Source: JABSOG01 sp041583135 (GTDB lineage: Bacteria > Pseudomonadota > Gammaproteobacteria > Enterobacterales > Alteromonadaceae). From it: a stretch of DNA of 64,000 nucleotides. Every line of letters starts with the position of its first letter. Position 1 is the stretch's first letter. A model generated the notes under the pieces. The model saw only the letters and a list, made by a program, of their open reading frames with translations, searched no databases and had not been told where the DNA came from. This document shows, piece by piece, positions 8,954-17,735 of this stretch. The stretch covers positions 13,495 to 77,494 of the forward strand of contig JBFHGJ010000013.1 in assembly GCA_041583135.1 (NCBI GenBank). Direction: 5' to 3'. The translations under genes and the position numbers were made by a program.

Positions 8954-9763
8954 ATGAAGCGAGTCGGCGCAAACAGACATATCAACATGATCCGCACTTT
9001 GGCCGCCGCAATGTTGTTGAGCATCACTACCATCGGCCACTGCGCCAGCAAAGACACAACCGAGCAGCCACGCCAGCAAAGCGGCGAAGAAATTCTTGTC
9101 GTAACAGAGATCCTGCCACCATTTCAAATTCTCGACGACAAACAACAGCTCACCGGATTTTCAACCGACATCATAAAAGCCTTATTCAAACTCACCAAAG
9201 ACACGCCGAAAATTCAGGCCATGGCTTGGCCACGGGCCTATGCCAAAGTGCAAAGCGATAAAAATATAATGATCTACTCATTAGCCTACTCGCCCCAGCG
9301 CGCCGACAAATTTCATTGGATTGGCACCCTAGAACACGAAAAAGGCTATCTTTGGGCGCTCAAATCGCGCTTTGAAAAACCCTTCGACAATCTTGAGCAG
9401 GCACGACCTTTTTGGATCTCAACCTCACAAAACTCCAACCCCCATGGTTTTCTCACCCGGCATCAGTTTAAAAAGCTCAACGTCGTCAGTTCACCGGCGC
9501 AAAACATCGCCATGCTCTTTCGCAACCGCACCCACCTCGCCATTGGTACGGAAATTCCCTTTCGCTATATGGCTCAACAACAAGGCTATGACTTTAAGCA
9601 AGTGCGTAAGATGTTAAAAATCGACGAGATAAGCGTTGAGCTGAAGGTCGCTTTTGGCTTGAATACCGATGAACACTTAGTCAAACGCTACCGCCAAGCA
9701 TTTGCTAAGCTCAAAGACGCAGGCACCATCGATAAAATTCGTCGCCAGTGGGCACTGGAATAA
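8954..9763 (+). CDS. orphan periplasmic solute-binding protein (SBP_bac_3 type)
   Basis: The start is set at ATG 8954 because TTGGGGTGA precedes it; the frame is open to 8903, but that stretch follows the terminator directly. The 269-residue product has a signal peptide whose core is IRTLAAAMLLSITTIG, then a type-II periplasmic-binding fold beginning LVVTEILPPFQI. It contains the segments GFSTDIIKALF and WPRAYAKVQ and ends IDKIRRQWALE, typical of extracellular amino-acid-binding proteins. No permease or ATPase gene is adjacent. In Alteromonadales such stand-alone members are common, and whether they transport or sense is not clear. Ligand unknown. Confidence 0.75.
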   Translation: MKRVGANRHINMIRTLAAAMLLSITTIGHCASKDTTEQPRQQSGEEILVVTEILPPFQILDDKQQLTGFSTDIIKALFKLTKDTPKIQAMAWPRAYAKVQSDKNIMIYSLAYSPQRADKFHWIGTLEHEKGYLWALKSRFEKPFDNLEQARPFWISTSQNSNPHGFLTRHQFKKLNVVSSPAQNIAMLFRNRTHLAIGTEIPFRYMAQQQGYDFKQVRKMLKIDEISVELKVAFGLNTDEHLVKRYRQAFAKLKDAGTIDKIRRQWALE

Positions 9764-9912
9764 GACAATACGTTCAATAAGGTCTTTGCCGCAGTTTGCC
9801 TTGATTCGTTCAATATCCACACAAGCGGTTCAAAATTTTGCATCTGCCTCTTGCAATCGGCGTCAACACAACCCATATTGATGCTTAAATTCATTTGTTC
9901 TCAGAGAAAACC

Positions 9913-10866
9913 ATGAGCGAAACCAAGCATTGTAAACTATTGATTTTAGGCTCCGGCCCTGCCGGTTACACTGCGGCTGTCTACGCCGCTCGCGCAAATT
10001 TAAACCCAGTATTGGTCACCGGTATGCAACAAGGCGGCCAATTGACCACCACGACTGAGGTTGAAAACTGGCCGGGCGATCCTGATGACCTGACAGGCCC
10101 TGCATTGATGGACAGAATGTTAGAACACGCTCAAAAGTTCGATACCGAGATCATTTTCGACCACATCCACACCGTAGACTTTTCTAAACGCCCGTTTACA
10201 TTGACCGGCGACAGCCATGTCTTCACCTGCGATGCCCTTATCATTGCAACCGGCGCCTCTGCCCAATACCTCGGCTTGCCATCTGAAGAAGCCTTTATGG
10301 GCAAAGGTGTATCAGCCTGCGCTACCTGTGACGGCTTTTTCTATCGCAACAAAAAGGTCGCGGTTGTCGGTGGCGGTAATACCGCTGTAGAAGAAGCGTT
10401 GTATCTATCGAATATTGCCAGCGAAGTGCACGTTATTCACCGTCGCGACAGCTTCCGCAGTGAGAAAATCCTTTCAGATCGCCTAATGGAAAAAGCCAAA
10501 AACGGCAATGTCGTGCTCCATTTGGACCGTACATTAGATGAAGTGCTTGGCGATGAGATGGGTGTTACCGGCATTCGTATCAAAGACACCAAATCCGATG
10601 CCACCGAAGAACTAGAACTGATGGGCGTGTTCATTGCCATCGGCCATAAACCCAACACAGCCATCTTCGATGGCCAATTGGAAATGCATGGCGGTTATTT
10701 GAAGGTTCAAAGCGGTCTTGAAGGCAACGCGACGCAAACCAGTGTCGAGGGTATTTTCGCTTGTGGCGACGTCATGGATCACATCTATCGTCAAGCAGTC
10801 ACCTCAGCGGGCACCGGTTGTATGGCCGCTCTAGACGCCGAGCGCTTCTTAGACGCGCAAGAATAA
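9913..10866 (+). CDS. trxB: thioredoxin-disulfide reductase
   Basis: 317 residues from the ATG at 9913 (GAGAAAACC upstream); the in-frame TTG at 9895 is less likely. This FAD/NADPH flavoenzyme reduces thioredoxin in the cytoplasm. Visible are the FAD-binding GSGPAGYTAAVYAARA, the redox-active CATCDG pair, the NADPH-binding VVGGGNTAVEEAL, and the C-terminal GIFACGDVMD FAD motif. The length matches E. coli TrxB (about 320). The trxB-aat-ate-infA order seen here is typical of Shewanella-like genomes. Confidence 0.96.
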   Translation: MSETKHCKLLILGSGPAGYTAAVYAARANLNPVLVTGMQQGGQLTTTTEVENWPGDPDDLTGPALMDRMLEHAQKFDTEIIFDHIHTVDFSKRPFTLTGDSHVFTCDALIIATGASAQYLGLPSEEAFMGKGVSACATCDGFFYRNKKVAVVGGGNTAVEEALYLSNIASEVHVIHRRDSFRSEKILSDRLMEKAKNGNVVLHLDRTLDEVLGDEMGVTGIRIKDTKSDATEELELMGVFIAIGHKPNTAIFDGQLEMHGGYLKVQSGLEGNATQTSVEGIFACGDVMDHIYRQAVTSAGTGCMAALDAERFLDAQE

Positions 10867-10965
10867 GCAAAGAGAATGACGTGGACGTAAAACCTCCACG
10901 TCACTATCCCTAAGAGATTAAATCCCTGTAAGCCCACCAAAGTTGTAAGACCCCGTAAGAACACC

Positions 10966-11679
10966 ATGAGATCTGTGATTTACCAGCTTGACGAGCACGA
11001 CGTAAGATTCCCCGATGCGAACCTTGCGTTAGACGACCCTGACGGGTTGTTGGCCGTTGGCGGCGACTTACGCCCAGCAAGGCTGCTCAGTGCTTATCGT
11101 AGCGGTATTTTTCCTTGGTTTAATCATGCAGAACCCTATGCTTGGTGGAGCCCTGCTATGCGCGGTGTGCTGTTTTTCGACGACTTTATTGTCAATCGCA
11201 GTTTCCGCAAGTTTTTAAACAAGTCACGCTATCGCGTTTCGGTCAACACCGCTTTTGCACAAGTCATTCAACATTGCGCCGAAGTCCCTCGCGCAGGCCA
11301 AGACGGAACCTGGATCACCGACGAGATGATTGCGGCCTATCAAGCATTACATCAACAAGGCCATGCCCACAGCATAGAAGTTTGGGATGAACAATCACTC
11401 GTTGGCGGACTATATGGCGTTGCCGTCGGCAACCTGTTTTGCGGTGAGTCGATGTTTCATTTGGCCCCTTACTGCTCAAAGCTCGCCTATCACACTCTAG
11501 TGAACTTGCTTAAAAACCATGGCGGTGACTTCATCGACTGCCAGATGCAAAACGACTTTCTTATCACATTAGGGGTGTCAGAAATTTCTCGTGAACTATA
11601 CTTAGAGAAGTTGGCCAGTGCGCTTAATCGAAATTTTCATCCTCAGACTTGGCGTCCTAGGTTTATTGTTAACGAATGA
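10966..11679 (+). CDS. aat: leucyl/phenylalanyl-tRNA--protein transferase
   Basis: 237 residues; adds Leu or Phe to N-terminal Arg/Lys of proteins for N-degron proteolysis by ClpAP. Recognisable are FPDANLALDDPDGLLAVGGD, the family segment SGIFPWF, WWSPAMRGVL, and the acetyltransferase-like VGGLYGVAVGNLFCGESMF followed by FIDCQM. The length is usual (about 230-240). It lies just ahead of ate, which makes the second tRNA-dependent N-end transferase, so the two probably form one functional unit. Confidence 0.95.
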   Translation: MRSVIYQLDEHDVRFPDANLALDDPDGLLAVGGDLRPARLLSAYRSGIFPWFNHAEPYAWWSPAMRGVLFFDDFIVNRSFRKFLNKSRYRVSVNTAFAQVIQHCAEVPRAGQDGTWITDEMIAAYQALHQQGHAHSIEVWDEQSLVGGLYGVAVGNLFCGESMFHLAPYCSKLAYHTLVNLLKNHGGDFIDCQMQNDFLITLGVSEISRELYLEKLASALNRNFHPQTWRPRFIVNE

Positions 11680-11737
11680 ACGATGACCGACAACCAAGCT
11701 TGACCGAGATAGCGCTAATATTTACAGGAGCTGGATC

Positions 11738-12439
11738 ATAGACTTTTCTAAAGTAACTGTCGGGCTGACACAAGCATTCGATTGCAACTACCTGCCACAT
11801 AAGAAAGAGCAGCTGTTGGTGATCAGAGACAAGCGTTGCCAAAACGAGTTGGCCTATGAGCAGTTGATGATCAAAGGTTTTCGTCGCTCGGGCGCTGAAA
11901 TTTATCGCCCCCACTGTCCCGGGTGTCAATCCTGCCATTCAATCCGTATCAACGCAAAGAACTTTCGCCCCAGTCGCAGCCAAAAGCGCGTACAGGCCAA
12001 AGCTCAGCGTTTTCGTATCAGTCATTCTTATAGCCCGGAGCCTGGCACCTACGAGCTATACGAGCGCTATATCAACACCCGCCACCGCGACGGCTCAATG
12101 TATCCTGCGACGAAAGAGCAGTATGACAACTTTCTATTCTGTCATTGGCTAAACACCCTGTTTTTGAATGTCTGGGATGAAGACAAACTGATTGCCGTTG
12201 CGGTGACCGACATCTTGCCTACCACCTTGTCGGCTATCTATACCTTTTATGATCCAGATTACGAAAACTACTCACTGGGCACCTATTGCATCTTAAATCA
12301 AATAGCGCTTTGCTCTAGTATCGAGAAAGACTACCTTTACCTCGGTTATCAGATTGAGGGTTGCGACAAGATGAACTATAAAACCAAATACCGTCCTTTC
12401 GAGCGACTTGAGCACGGTCACTGGTATCAGTCACAATAA
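11738..12439 (+). CDS. arginyl/leucyl-tRNA--protein transferase (ATE/Bpt family) with no standard start codon at the conserved N-terminus
   Basis: Transfers an amino acid to N-terminal acidic residues (N-degron pathway). Family features are CNYLP near the N-terminus, FRRSGAEIYRPHCPGCQSC with the cysteine cluster, RHRDGSMYPA, and the C-terminal LGYQIEGCDKMNYK. Homology to ATE N-termini (VGLTQAFDCNYLP) begins by 11741, but the frame has no ATG, GTG or TTG between the in-frame TGA at 11684 and the TTG at 11816. AGGAG at 11726-11730 is spaced seven bases from an ATA at 11738, with an ATC at 11735. I therefore place the start at 11738. Starting at 11816 would remove the CNYLP motif. A sequence error is the other explanation. 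Confidence 0.8.
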   Translation: MDFSKVTVGLTQAFDCNYLPHKKEQLLVIRDKRCQNELAYEQLMIKGFRRSGAEIYRPHCPGCQSCHSIRINAKNFRPSRSQKRVQAKAQRFRISHSYSPEPGTYELYERYINTRHRDGSMYPATKEQYDNFLFCHWLNTLFLNVWDEDKLIAVAVTDILPTTLSAIYTFYDPDYENYSLGTYCILNQIALCSSIEKDYLYLGYQIEGCDKMNYKTKYRPFERLEHGHWYQSQ

Positions 12440-12655
12440 AATGCACATTGTGGGATTTGCAGCAAATTTAACCAGCCTTTGCGCCTGAACCGTGGAAATT
12501 GTCGGTGTTTTGCATAAAATTCAAATCATTGCTTTACTTATCGCACGCTTTTGGGCAAACTCTGCCGTGGTTTTTATTGGCGCCTGAAACGGCGTAACAA
12601 TTGGAGCAAAAACGCTCAGTATAACTTAAGTTTAAATTCAGAGGTTAATCGGTTA

Positions 12656-12874
12656 ATGGCCAAAGAAGACGTCATTGAAATGCAAGGTACGGTATTGGAA
12701 ACTCTTCCCAATACAATGTTCAGAGTTGAATTGGAAAACGGTCATATCGTGACTGCCCACATCTCTGGCAAAATGCGCAAAAACTACATCCGTATCCTTA
12801 CCGGCGACAAAGTGACAGTTGAAATGACACCTTATGACCTGTCTAAAGGTCGTATCACTTTCCGCGCACGTTAA
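12656..12874 (+). CDS. infA: translation initiation factor IF-1
   Basis: 72 residues, a single S1-like OB fold. The near-invariant MAKEDVIEMQG start and ISGKMRKNYIRIL and DLSKGRITFRAR segments identify it. GAGG lies 12 bases upstream of the ATG at 12656; an upstream in-frame extension to 12551 is not conserved and was not used. It binds the 30S A site during initiation. The 216-base gap before it probably carries its own promoter; I see no convincing consensus elements. Confidence 0.97.
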   Translation: MAKEDVIEMQGTVLETLPNTMFRVELENGHIVTAHISGKMRKNYIRILTGDKVTVEMTPYDLSKGRITFRAR

Positions 12875-13045
12875 TAACAATCAGCAACACATCACAACCT
12901 GAGTTTTTGTTTGCCTGGAATTGACCGGGCAGACGTAAGACCGGGGCTCATCGTCTTTTTCTTATCAAAACGACAGCTGCAACTGACACCGTTGCAAACT
13001 AACGCCATTGAGAGTTGGAAATCGTGAATTGCGGTGGTGGGGAGA

Positions 13046-13068
13046 GCGCGGCTGGGATAGTGCCGCGC
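13046..13068. terminator. GC hairpin between convergent infA and Yip1 genes
   Basis: GCGCGGC, nine bases, GCCGCGC. It is a strong stem between converging genes but has no T run on either side, so intrinsic termination is doubtful. Confidence 0.3.
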
Positions 13069-13080
13069 CAAACACTTAGA

Positions 13081-13677
13081 TCAGGAAGTAAAAATCAACT
13101 CTGCGCCCATCTGCCAAAGGATCACTGTTGCCCCCATCAAAGTGACCGTTAACACTAAGCCGACAGCGACCATAGCACTGGCAAATAGATAGCCGCGCTC
13201 TTTTGGTACGTGCAGCACATCAGGCACACCGATGTACAACAGATACACCGCATAACAAGCCGCAGCGGTGACCAATATGATATCGAGCCACAAGATAGGA
13301 TAAAAGCCGCATAGACCGGCAACAAACAGTGGCGTACAAGAATAAGCCGCAATACCAAGCCCTCTTGAATAACTACACTCCTCTGCGCGGTAGGTTTTGC
13401 TCATCCAGTGCATCATAAAGCCCAAAAACGCAACGCCGCCAAGCATCGCGAGATAAAACAACGCCAACACCTGCATCGCGGAGTCTTCTGTAATGCGAAT
13501 GACATCACCGCCTAAAGACCAGCCGATTTTTGTCAAACCAAAAAACCAAGCAACCGCAGGTAATGCAGCAACAATCAGAATAAAACTGAGATAGTGTTTT
13601 ACAATACTGTCGTTGTCATTAGCAATTCTTGCCCACTCGGCATGTGGGTTGATAAATAAACCGAGAATGTGATTCAT
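13081..13677 (-). CDS. Yip1-domain inner-membrane protein
   Basis: 198 residues with five predicted membrane helices after an N-terminal amphipathic segment NPHAEWARIAND, the hallmark of bacterial Yip1-domain (YohC-like) proteins. The middle holds a MMHWMSKTYRAEE loop. The biological role of bacterial members is not established. It stands alone with gaps on both sides and converges on infA. Confidence 0.8.
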   Translation of the reverse strand: MNHILGLFINPHAEWARIANDNDSIVKHYLSFILIVAALPAVAWFFGLTKIGWSLGGDVIRITEDSAMQVLALFYLAMLGGVAFLGFMMHWMSKTYRAEECSYSRGLGIAAYSCTPLFVAGLCGFYPILWLDIILVTAAACYAVYLLYIGVPDVLHVPKERGYLFASAMVAVGLVLTVTLMGATVILWQMGAELIFTS

Positions 13678-13860
13678 AATTACCTTTCCTCCAAAACAGA
13701 GTATTATTGTTGTTTATTTTGGTTATTGATAATTTGATTATAGTCAGGTTTTGACAAATAGAAGGGGTTTTCTAATAAAAGTTTGTAATAAATTTGTTTT
13801 AAATCAAACGTTTTAACTTTTCCGACCACGACTGCTGAATTTTTAAACAAAACCTTCGCT

Positions 13861-14517
13861 TTACAACAAAATGGCAGAAACAATCGTCCAAACGCCATAA
13901 CACAGCATCAACACTCCACAGCCGCGACGTACCCATTGATTTTTAAGCACATAAGTCAAAGAGCTCGACATCATGCCGACAGCCATCAGTACAGGTAAAG
14001 TGCCAAGTCCAAAGCTCAACATAAACAAACCACCGGCTATCACCGTATTTTGTGTCATTGCAATCGATAGCGCAGAATAGACCAAACCGCAGGGAATACA
14101 GCCCCAGCTCAAGCCAGCATATATTCCGGCTTTAGGCGAGAGTTGACTAAGCTTAGTGAGTTTAACAAGCAGCGTGCCGACCACCCGTTCAACATGTCGC
14201 AGCCCAAGCCACCAACCGCCGATATAGCATCCACACATGAGCAGCAACACACCGGCAATCACTCGCATCACGAGTTGCGCTTGTGGTAAGCTCTCAAAGG
14301 CAAGACTGCCGACCAGCCCGCCAAGTAAACCCAAAATAGTATAACTCAGTATCCTACCTGCGTTTACCTTCGCGACCAAAGCCGCCCGGCTCGACCAATC
14401 CGTTGACCCCGCCCCCATGCTAAATGCGCCAATCAAACCACCACACATCGCCAAACAATGGGGCGCAGAAAATAGCCCCATCATCAAGCCCGCAGCAAAA
14501 ATCAAAGGATCAGACAC
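13861..14517 (-). CDS. TauE/SafE-like membrane protein of the cbb3 maturation cluster
   Basis: 218 residues, about six hydrophobic helices. The N-terminal GLFSAPHCLAMCGGLIGAFS and central GLSWGCIPCGLVYSAL are the paired Cys-containing motifs of the family often annotated 'sulfite exporter TauE/SafE' or DsbD-like, regularly found next to ccoS in Shewanella-type genomes. Known context suggests a part in metal or haem supply to cbb3 oxidase, but this is inference. It follows ccoS by only five bases and so belongs to the same operon. Confidence 0.8.
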   Translation of the reverse strand: MSDPLIFAAGLMMGLFSAPHCLAMCGGLIGAFSMGAGSTDWSSRAALVAKVNAGRILSYTILGLLGGLVGSLAFESLPQAQLVMRVIAGVLLLMCGCYIGGWWLGLRHVERVVGTLLVKLTKLSQLSPKAGIYAGLSWGCIPCGLVYSALSIAMTQNTVIAGGLFMLSFGLGTLPVLMAVGMMSSSLTYVLKNQWVRRGCGVLMLCYGVWTIVSAILL

Positions 14518-14522
14518 CGCAT

Positions 14523-14693
14523 TTAAGCCTTATTGTCTGGGTCTTTTGGCTTAATGTCATCGTCAAATAGAATGTCGTGACCATGTTTTTCCAAGTCATC
14601 GAACTGTTTGTTGTTAACCGCCCAGATAAATACCAGTACTGCCAGTGCCAGTATGATAAGGCTTATCGGGATCAGCAAAAAGATAATATTCAC
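14523..14693 (-). CDS. ccoS: cbb3-type oxidase assembly protein CcoS
   Basis: 56 residues, starting at a GTG whose last bases overlap the ccoI TGA (GTGA). One N-terminal transmembrane helix (IIFLLIPISLIILALAVLVF) is followed by the conserved WAVNNKQFDDLE and an acidic tail with DILFDDD, the CcoS signature. Established role: maturation of the CcoN haem-copper centre together with the CcoI copper ATPase. The position and coupling agree with ccoGHIS operons. Confidence 0.93.
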   Translation of the reverse strand: MNIIFLLIPISLIILALAVLVFIWAVNNKQFDDLEKHGHDILFDDDIKPKDPDNKA

Positions 14694-17182
14694 GAGTCTT
14701 GCACTCCCCGATAAAAACTAATACGCCAGGAATTCATCAACACGATAAGCGAAGACAATGACATGCCCAGCGCAGCCAGCCAAGGCGGGATCAGCCCGGC
14801 TGCCGCCAATGGCAAGGCACTTAGGTTATAAGCCAGCGCCCAACCGATATTTTGTTTGATGATACTTTTACTTCGATGCGCAATATCAATGGCTTTAACA
14901 ATTTGCGTTAAGCGCGCCCCCAACATTACCCCGTCGGTTTTCGCCTGTACAAACTCACAAGCATCATGTATTGCAATAGACACATGGGCTTGTTTCAGCG
15001 CGGCGGCGTCATTAATGCCATCACCAACCATTAAAATTTTGTGCGATTGGCGCGACAACGCCTTTAAGTAATCAATCTTATCTTCGGGTTTCATGCCCGA
15101 ACGATGGTTTTCAATCTCTAGCGCCTTGGCAATATTGGCACAATTTTGCTCACCATCGCCCGATACCAAATGAATAGATAACCCCATCGCCTTTAACTGG
15201 GCCACCGCTTTTGCCGCATCAGCCCTTGGTGAATCTTTAAACACAAATAGGCCAATGGGCTTACCCTGCTCGACTAAAAACACATTGATGGCATTTTCTA
15301 CCTGCGCCTTAGCCGTTTGCTCATCAACCCCGGCATACTCGGCATTGCCAAGACGATACAAATGACCACGATAGTATCCTTCGACACCGCCGCCTTGAAT
15401 AACATTCAGTTGTTCAAACTCAATGGCTTGAGCGGTGCTTTCCGATTCAAGTGCTTTTTCTTGCAGGACCTTGGCCAGTGGATGATTGACCCCCTGCTCC
15501 AACTGACTGGCATAATGCAGCAGCCTATCTTCACTGACATCTGCCAGCGCAATGATCTGCCAAAGATCCAACTTGCCGTCGGTTAAAGTACCGGTCTTGT
15601 CAAATAATACGGTATCGATTTGTGCCAAGCCGCCGAGCAGCCGCCCGGTTGTGGGCATCAAACCATTGATTAAAAGCGCTTTATTACCAACAGACAAAGC
15701 CACAGGCGTTGCCAAAGACAATGCACAGGGACAAGAAACCACCAAAACCGCAAGCACCACCCCTAGGGCCAGTGACGGTTCAGTAAACTCCCAATAAACC
15801 CAAGCACTTAATGCGCAAGCAAGCACTATCATGACAAAATAGCCTGCCACCTTGTCCGCCAACATCGCCATCGGCGGTTTGTCTGTCGCCGCACGCTCGG
15901 TCAGCCTCACCATATTCGACAGTAAGCTGTTTTCCGGTACGCTGGTCACTTTAAGCTCAAATGGATTTTGCACGTTGACACTACCGGCAAATACACTGTC
16001 ACCGACGGCTTTACGCAATGGCAAAGATTCGCCAGAAAAAGCGCTCTCATCGATTTGGGTTTGACCTTGGACAATATTGCCATCGGTTGGGATCACCGCG
16101 CCGTTTTCAACCAACACGATATCGCCGGGTTTGAGTGCTGAAAGCAGCACGGTTTGCGTACCTTGCCCATCCACCAATAAGGCGTAGTCAGGGAATACAG
16201 ATACCAATTCATTGGTTGACGCCGCCTGCTGACGTCTAGCATTAAGTTCAATAAAACGACTGGTGAGCAAAAAGAACACAAACATTGCGACCGACTCGAA
16301 GTATACCTCGCCTTCAAGCCAAACCGTATTGACCAAACTGGCCACATAGGCAGCGATTATTGCCAGCGATACCGGCAGGTCCATCCCAGCCTTATTGTTT
16401 TTAAAGTCCCGCCAAGCACTGACATAAAACATACGGGCCGAATACAACACAACCGGCGTAATAACAATCAGTGACGACCACTGCAACAGCTTTTCAAAGA
16501 CAGGCTCGATACCTTCAAACGCCCCTGCATACAAGCCGATGGTGAACATCATTACCTGCATGATAGCAATCGCACTGACCCCAATTGCTTTGAGCATTGA
16601 GCGTCGTTCTTGCTGATAGAGTGCTTCTTCTACACTGGCGACATAAGGATAAGGCTGATAGCCTAACTCAAAAATGGTGCTGAAAATCTGTTCGAGCTTA
16701 ACTTCCTTCGGATCAAAACTGACATAACAGCGGTGACTGGCAAAATTGACGTTAACCGATTTGACCCCATCGATACTGCTCAAGTACTTCTCAAGTAACC
16801 AGACACAAGCGGCACAACGCACGCCTGAAACGATCAACTCCGCTTCGACGAAGTCATCTATTTGACGGGTGTATTTGGCTTGGTATTCTGGCTGGGCCCA
16901 TGCCTCGAATTCTCGTTGCGAAGCCGACTGAGCTTTACGGGGTTTTAGTTCTAAGTCTTTGATATCGCAAACATCGCGATACTCATAGTAATGGGTAAGG
17001 TCGTTCGCCACTATCAGTTGCGCTGCCGCCACACAGGCAGGACAGCACATCGGACGACTTTTGCCGTCTATCTCTAATCGATAGTCGGCGCCTGCCGGAA
17101 TAGGCAGTTGGCAATGAAAACAGCTGCCGATACCAGTTGAGAGCGCGGTATCGGCGGTCAAAGGTTTTAACTTGGCGTTCAT
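14690..17182 (-). CDS. ccoI: copper-translocating P-type ATPase CcoI (FixI type)
   Basis: About 830 residues; the ATG at 17182 has GAGG five bases upstream. Moves copper across the inner membrane for cbb3 oxidase assembly. In order: an N-terminal cysteine-rich domain (CFHC...CCPAC), a heavy-metal domain with GVRCAACVWLLEKYL, membrane helices, an actuator loop with SGESLP, the transmembrane CPCALSLATP metal site, the phosphorylation motif DKTGT, and GDGINDAAAL. The extra N-terminal cysteine domain and the location separate it from the CopA detoxification ATPases. The stop overlaps ccoS. Confidence 0.95.
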   Translation of the reverse strand: MNAKLKPLTADTALSTGIGSCFHCQLPIPAGADYRLEIDGKSRPMCCPACVAAAQLIVANDLTHYYEYRDVCDIKDLELKPRKAQSASQREFEAWAQPEYQAKYTRQIDDFVEAELIVSGVRCAACVWLLEKYLSSIDGVKSVNVNFASHRCYVSFDPKEVKLEQIFSTIFELGYQPYPYVASVEEALYQQERRSMLKAIGVSAIAIMQVMMFTIGLYAGAFEGIEPVFEKLLQWSSLIVITPVVLYSARMFYVSAWRDFKNNKAGMDLPVSLAIIAAYVASLVNTVWLEGEVYFESVAMFVFFLLTSRFIELNARRQQAASTNELVSVFPDYALLVDGQGTQTVLLSALKPGDIVLVENGAVIPTDGNIVQGQTQIDESAFSGESLPLRKAVGDSVFAGSVNVQNPFELKVTSVPENSLLSNMVRLTERAATDKPPMAMLADKVAGYFVMIVLACALSAWVYWEFTEPSLALGVVLAVLVVSCPCALSLATPVALSVGNKALLINGLMPTTGRLLGGLAQIDTVLFDKTGTLTDGKLDLWQIIALADVSEDRLLHYASQLEQGVNHPLAKVLQEKALESESTAQAIEFEQLNVIQGGGVEGYYRGHLYRLGNAEYAGVDEQTAKAQVENAINVFLVEQGKPIGLFVFKDSPRADAAKAVAQLKAMGLSIHLVSGDGEQNCANIAKALEIENHRSGMKPEDKIDYLKALSRQSHKILMVGDGINDAAALKQAHVSIAIHDACEFVQAKTDGVMLGARLTQIVKAIDIAHRSKSIIKQNIGWALAYNLSALPLAAAGLIPPWLAALGMSLSSLIVLMNSWRISFYRGVQDS

Positions 17183-17198
17183 CACAACCTCTGAGGGA

Positions 17199-17720
17199 TC
17201 AATTTTCGGCAGGTATCAGTGTCACACTGCCCTTTAACGGCAGATCTAACCTTCCTTTTAACCGCCAAACCTTGTGCGCATTGCCATCGTCGCCTTTGAT
17301 CTCTAAGTACCAACGCCCTACCGGCACCTCTTTAAATGAATAAACATACTCACTTTCATTGCCACTGCCGGTAACCTGCGCCAATGCGCCAGCAATATCC
17401 TGATCGGAGTCCTTTATATGAAATAGGCTAAAATGCAAAAACGGCTGCGACGGACCGACAAGTTTGATACGCATGGTATCCCCCGACACACTGACGTCGG
17501 CTGTCAATCCCAACGACTTGGCCAAGTCATCCTCGGCAAAGCGCTGGTTTATCGCAAGACCTTCTTTATAGTAGTTGTCTTGGATCACATCATTCGGATC
17601 ATTGCTGACCAAAAAAAGCAAATGGATACCACCGACAACGGCGGTTAACGGCAAACCAATGACCATCCAAACAATAGGATAGCGATACCAAGGTTTGCTT
17701 TTGACCTGTTGCTCACTCAT
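17199..17720 (-). CDS. ccoH: cbb3 oxidase maturation protein CcoH (FixH)
   Basis: 173 residues, one N-terminal membrane anchor (YPIVWMVIGLPLTAVVGGIH) followed by a periplasmic domain with the conserved NYYKEGLAINQ, the FixH signature. It ends with a beta-rich segment containing GRWYLEI. Stabilises the assembling CcoNOP complex. It lies 15 bases from ccoG and 16 bases from ccoI. Confidence 0.9.
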   Translation of the reverse strand: MSEQQVKSKPWYRYPIVWMVIGLPLTAVVGGIHLLFLVSNDPNDVIQDNYYKEGLAINQRFAEDDLAKSLGLTADVSVSGDTMRIKLVGPSQPFLHFSLFHIKDSDQDIAGALAQVTGSGNESEYVYSFKEVPVGRWYLEIKGDDGNAHKVWRLKGRLDLPLKGSVTLIPAEN

Positions 17721-17735
17721 ATTCTCTTAACAACC

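Noticed and set aside
12926..12962. Terminator of infA (AGACG...CGTCTTTTT)
   Set aside because: The stem is only five base pairs around a long loop, too weak to list as a feature.
12875..13080. tRNA gene after infA, as serW in E. coli
   Set aside because: No cloverleaf or CCA-proximal T-loop sequence could be found; only a GC hairpin at 13046 is present.
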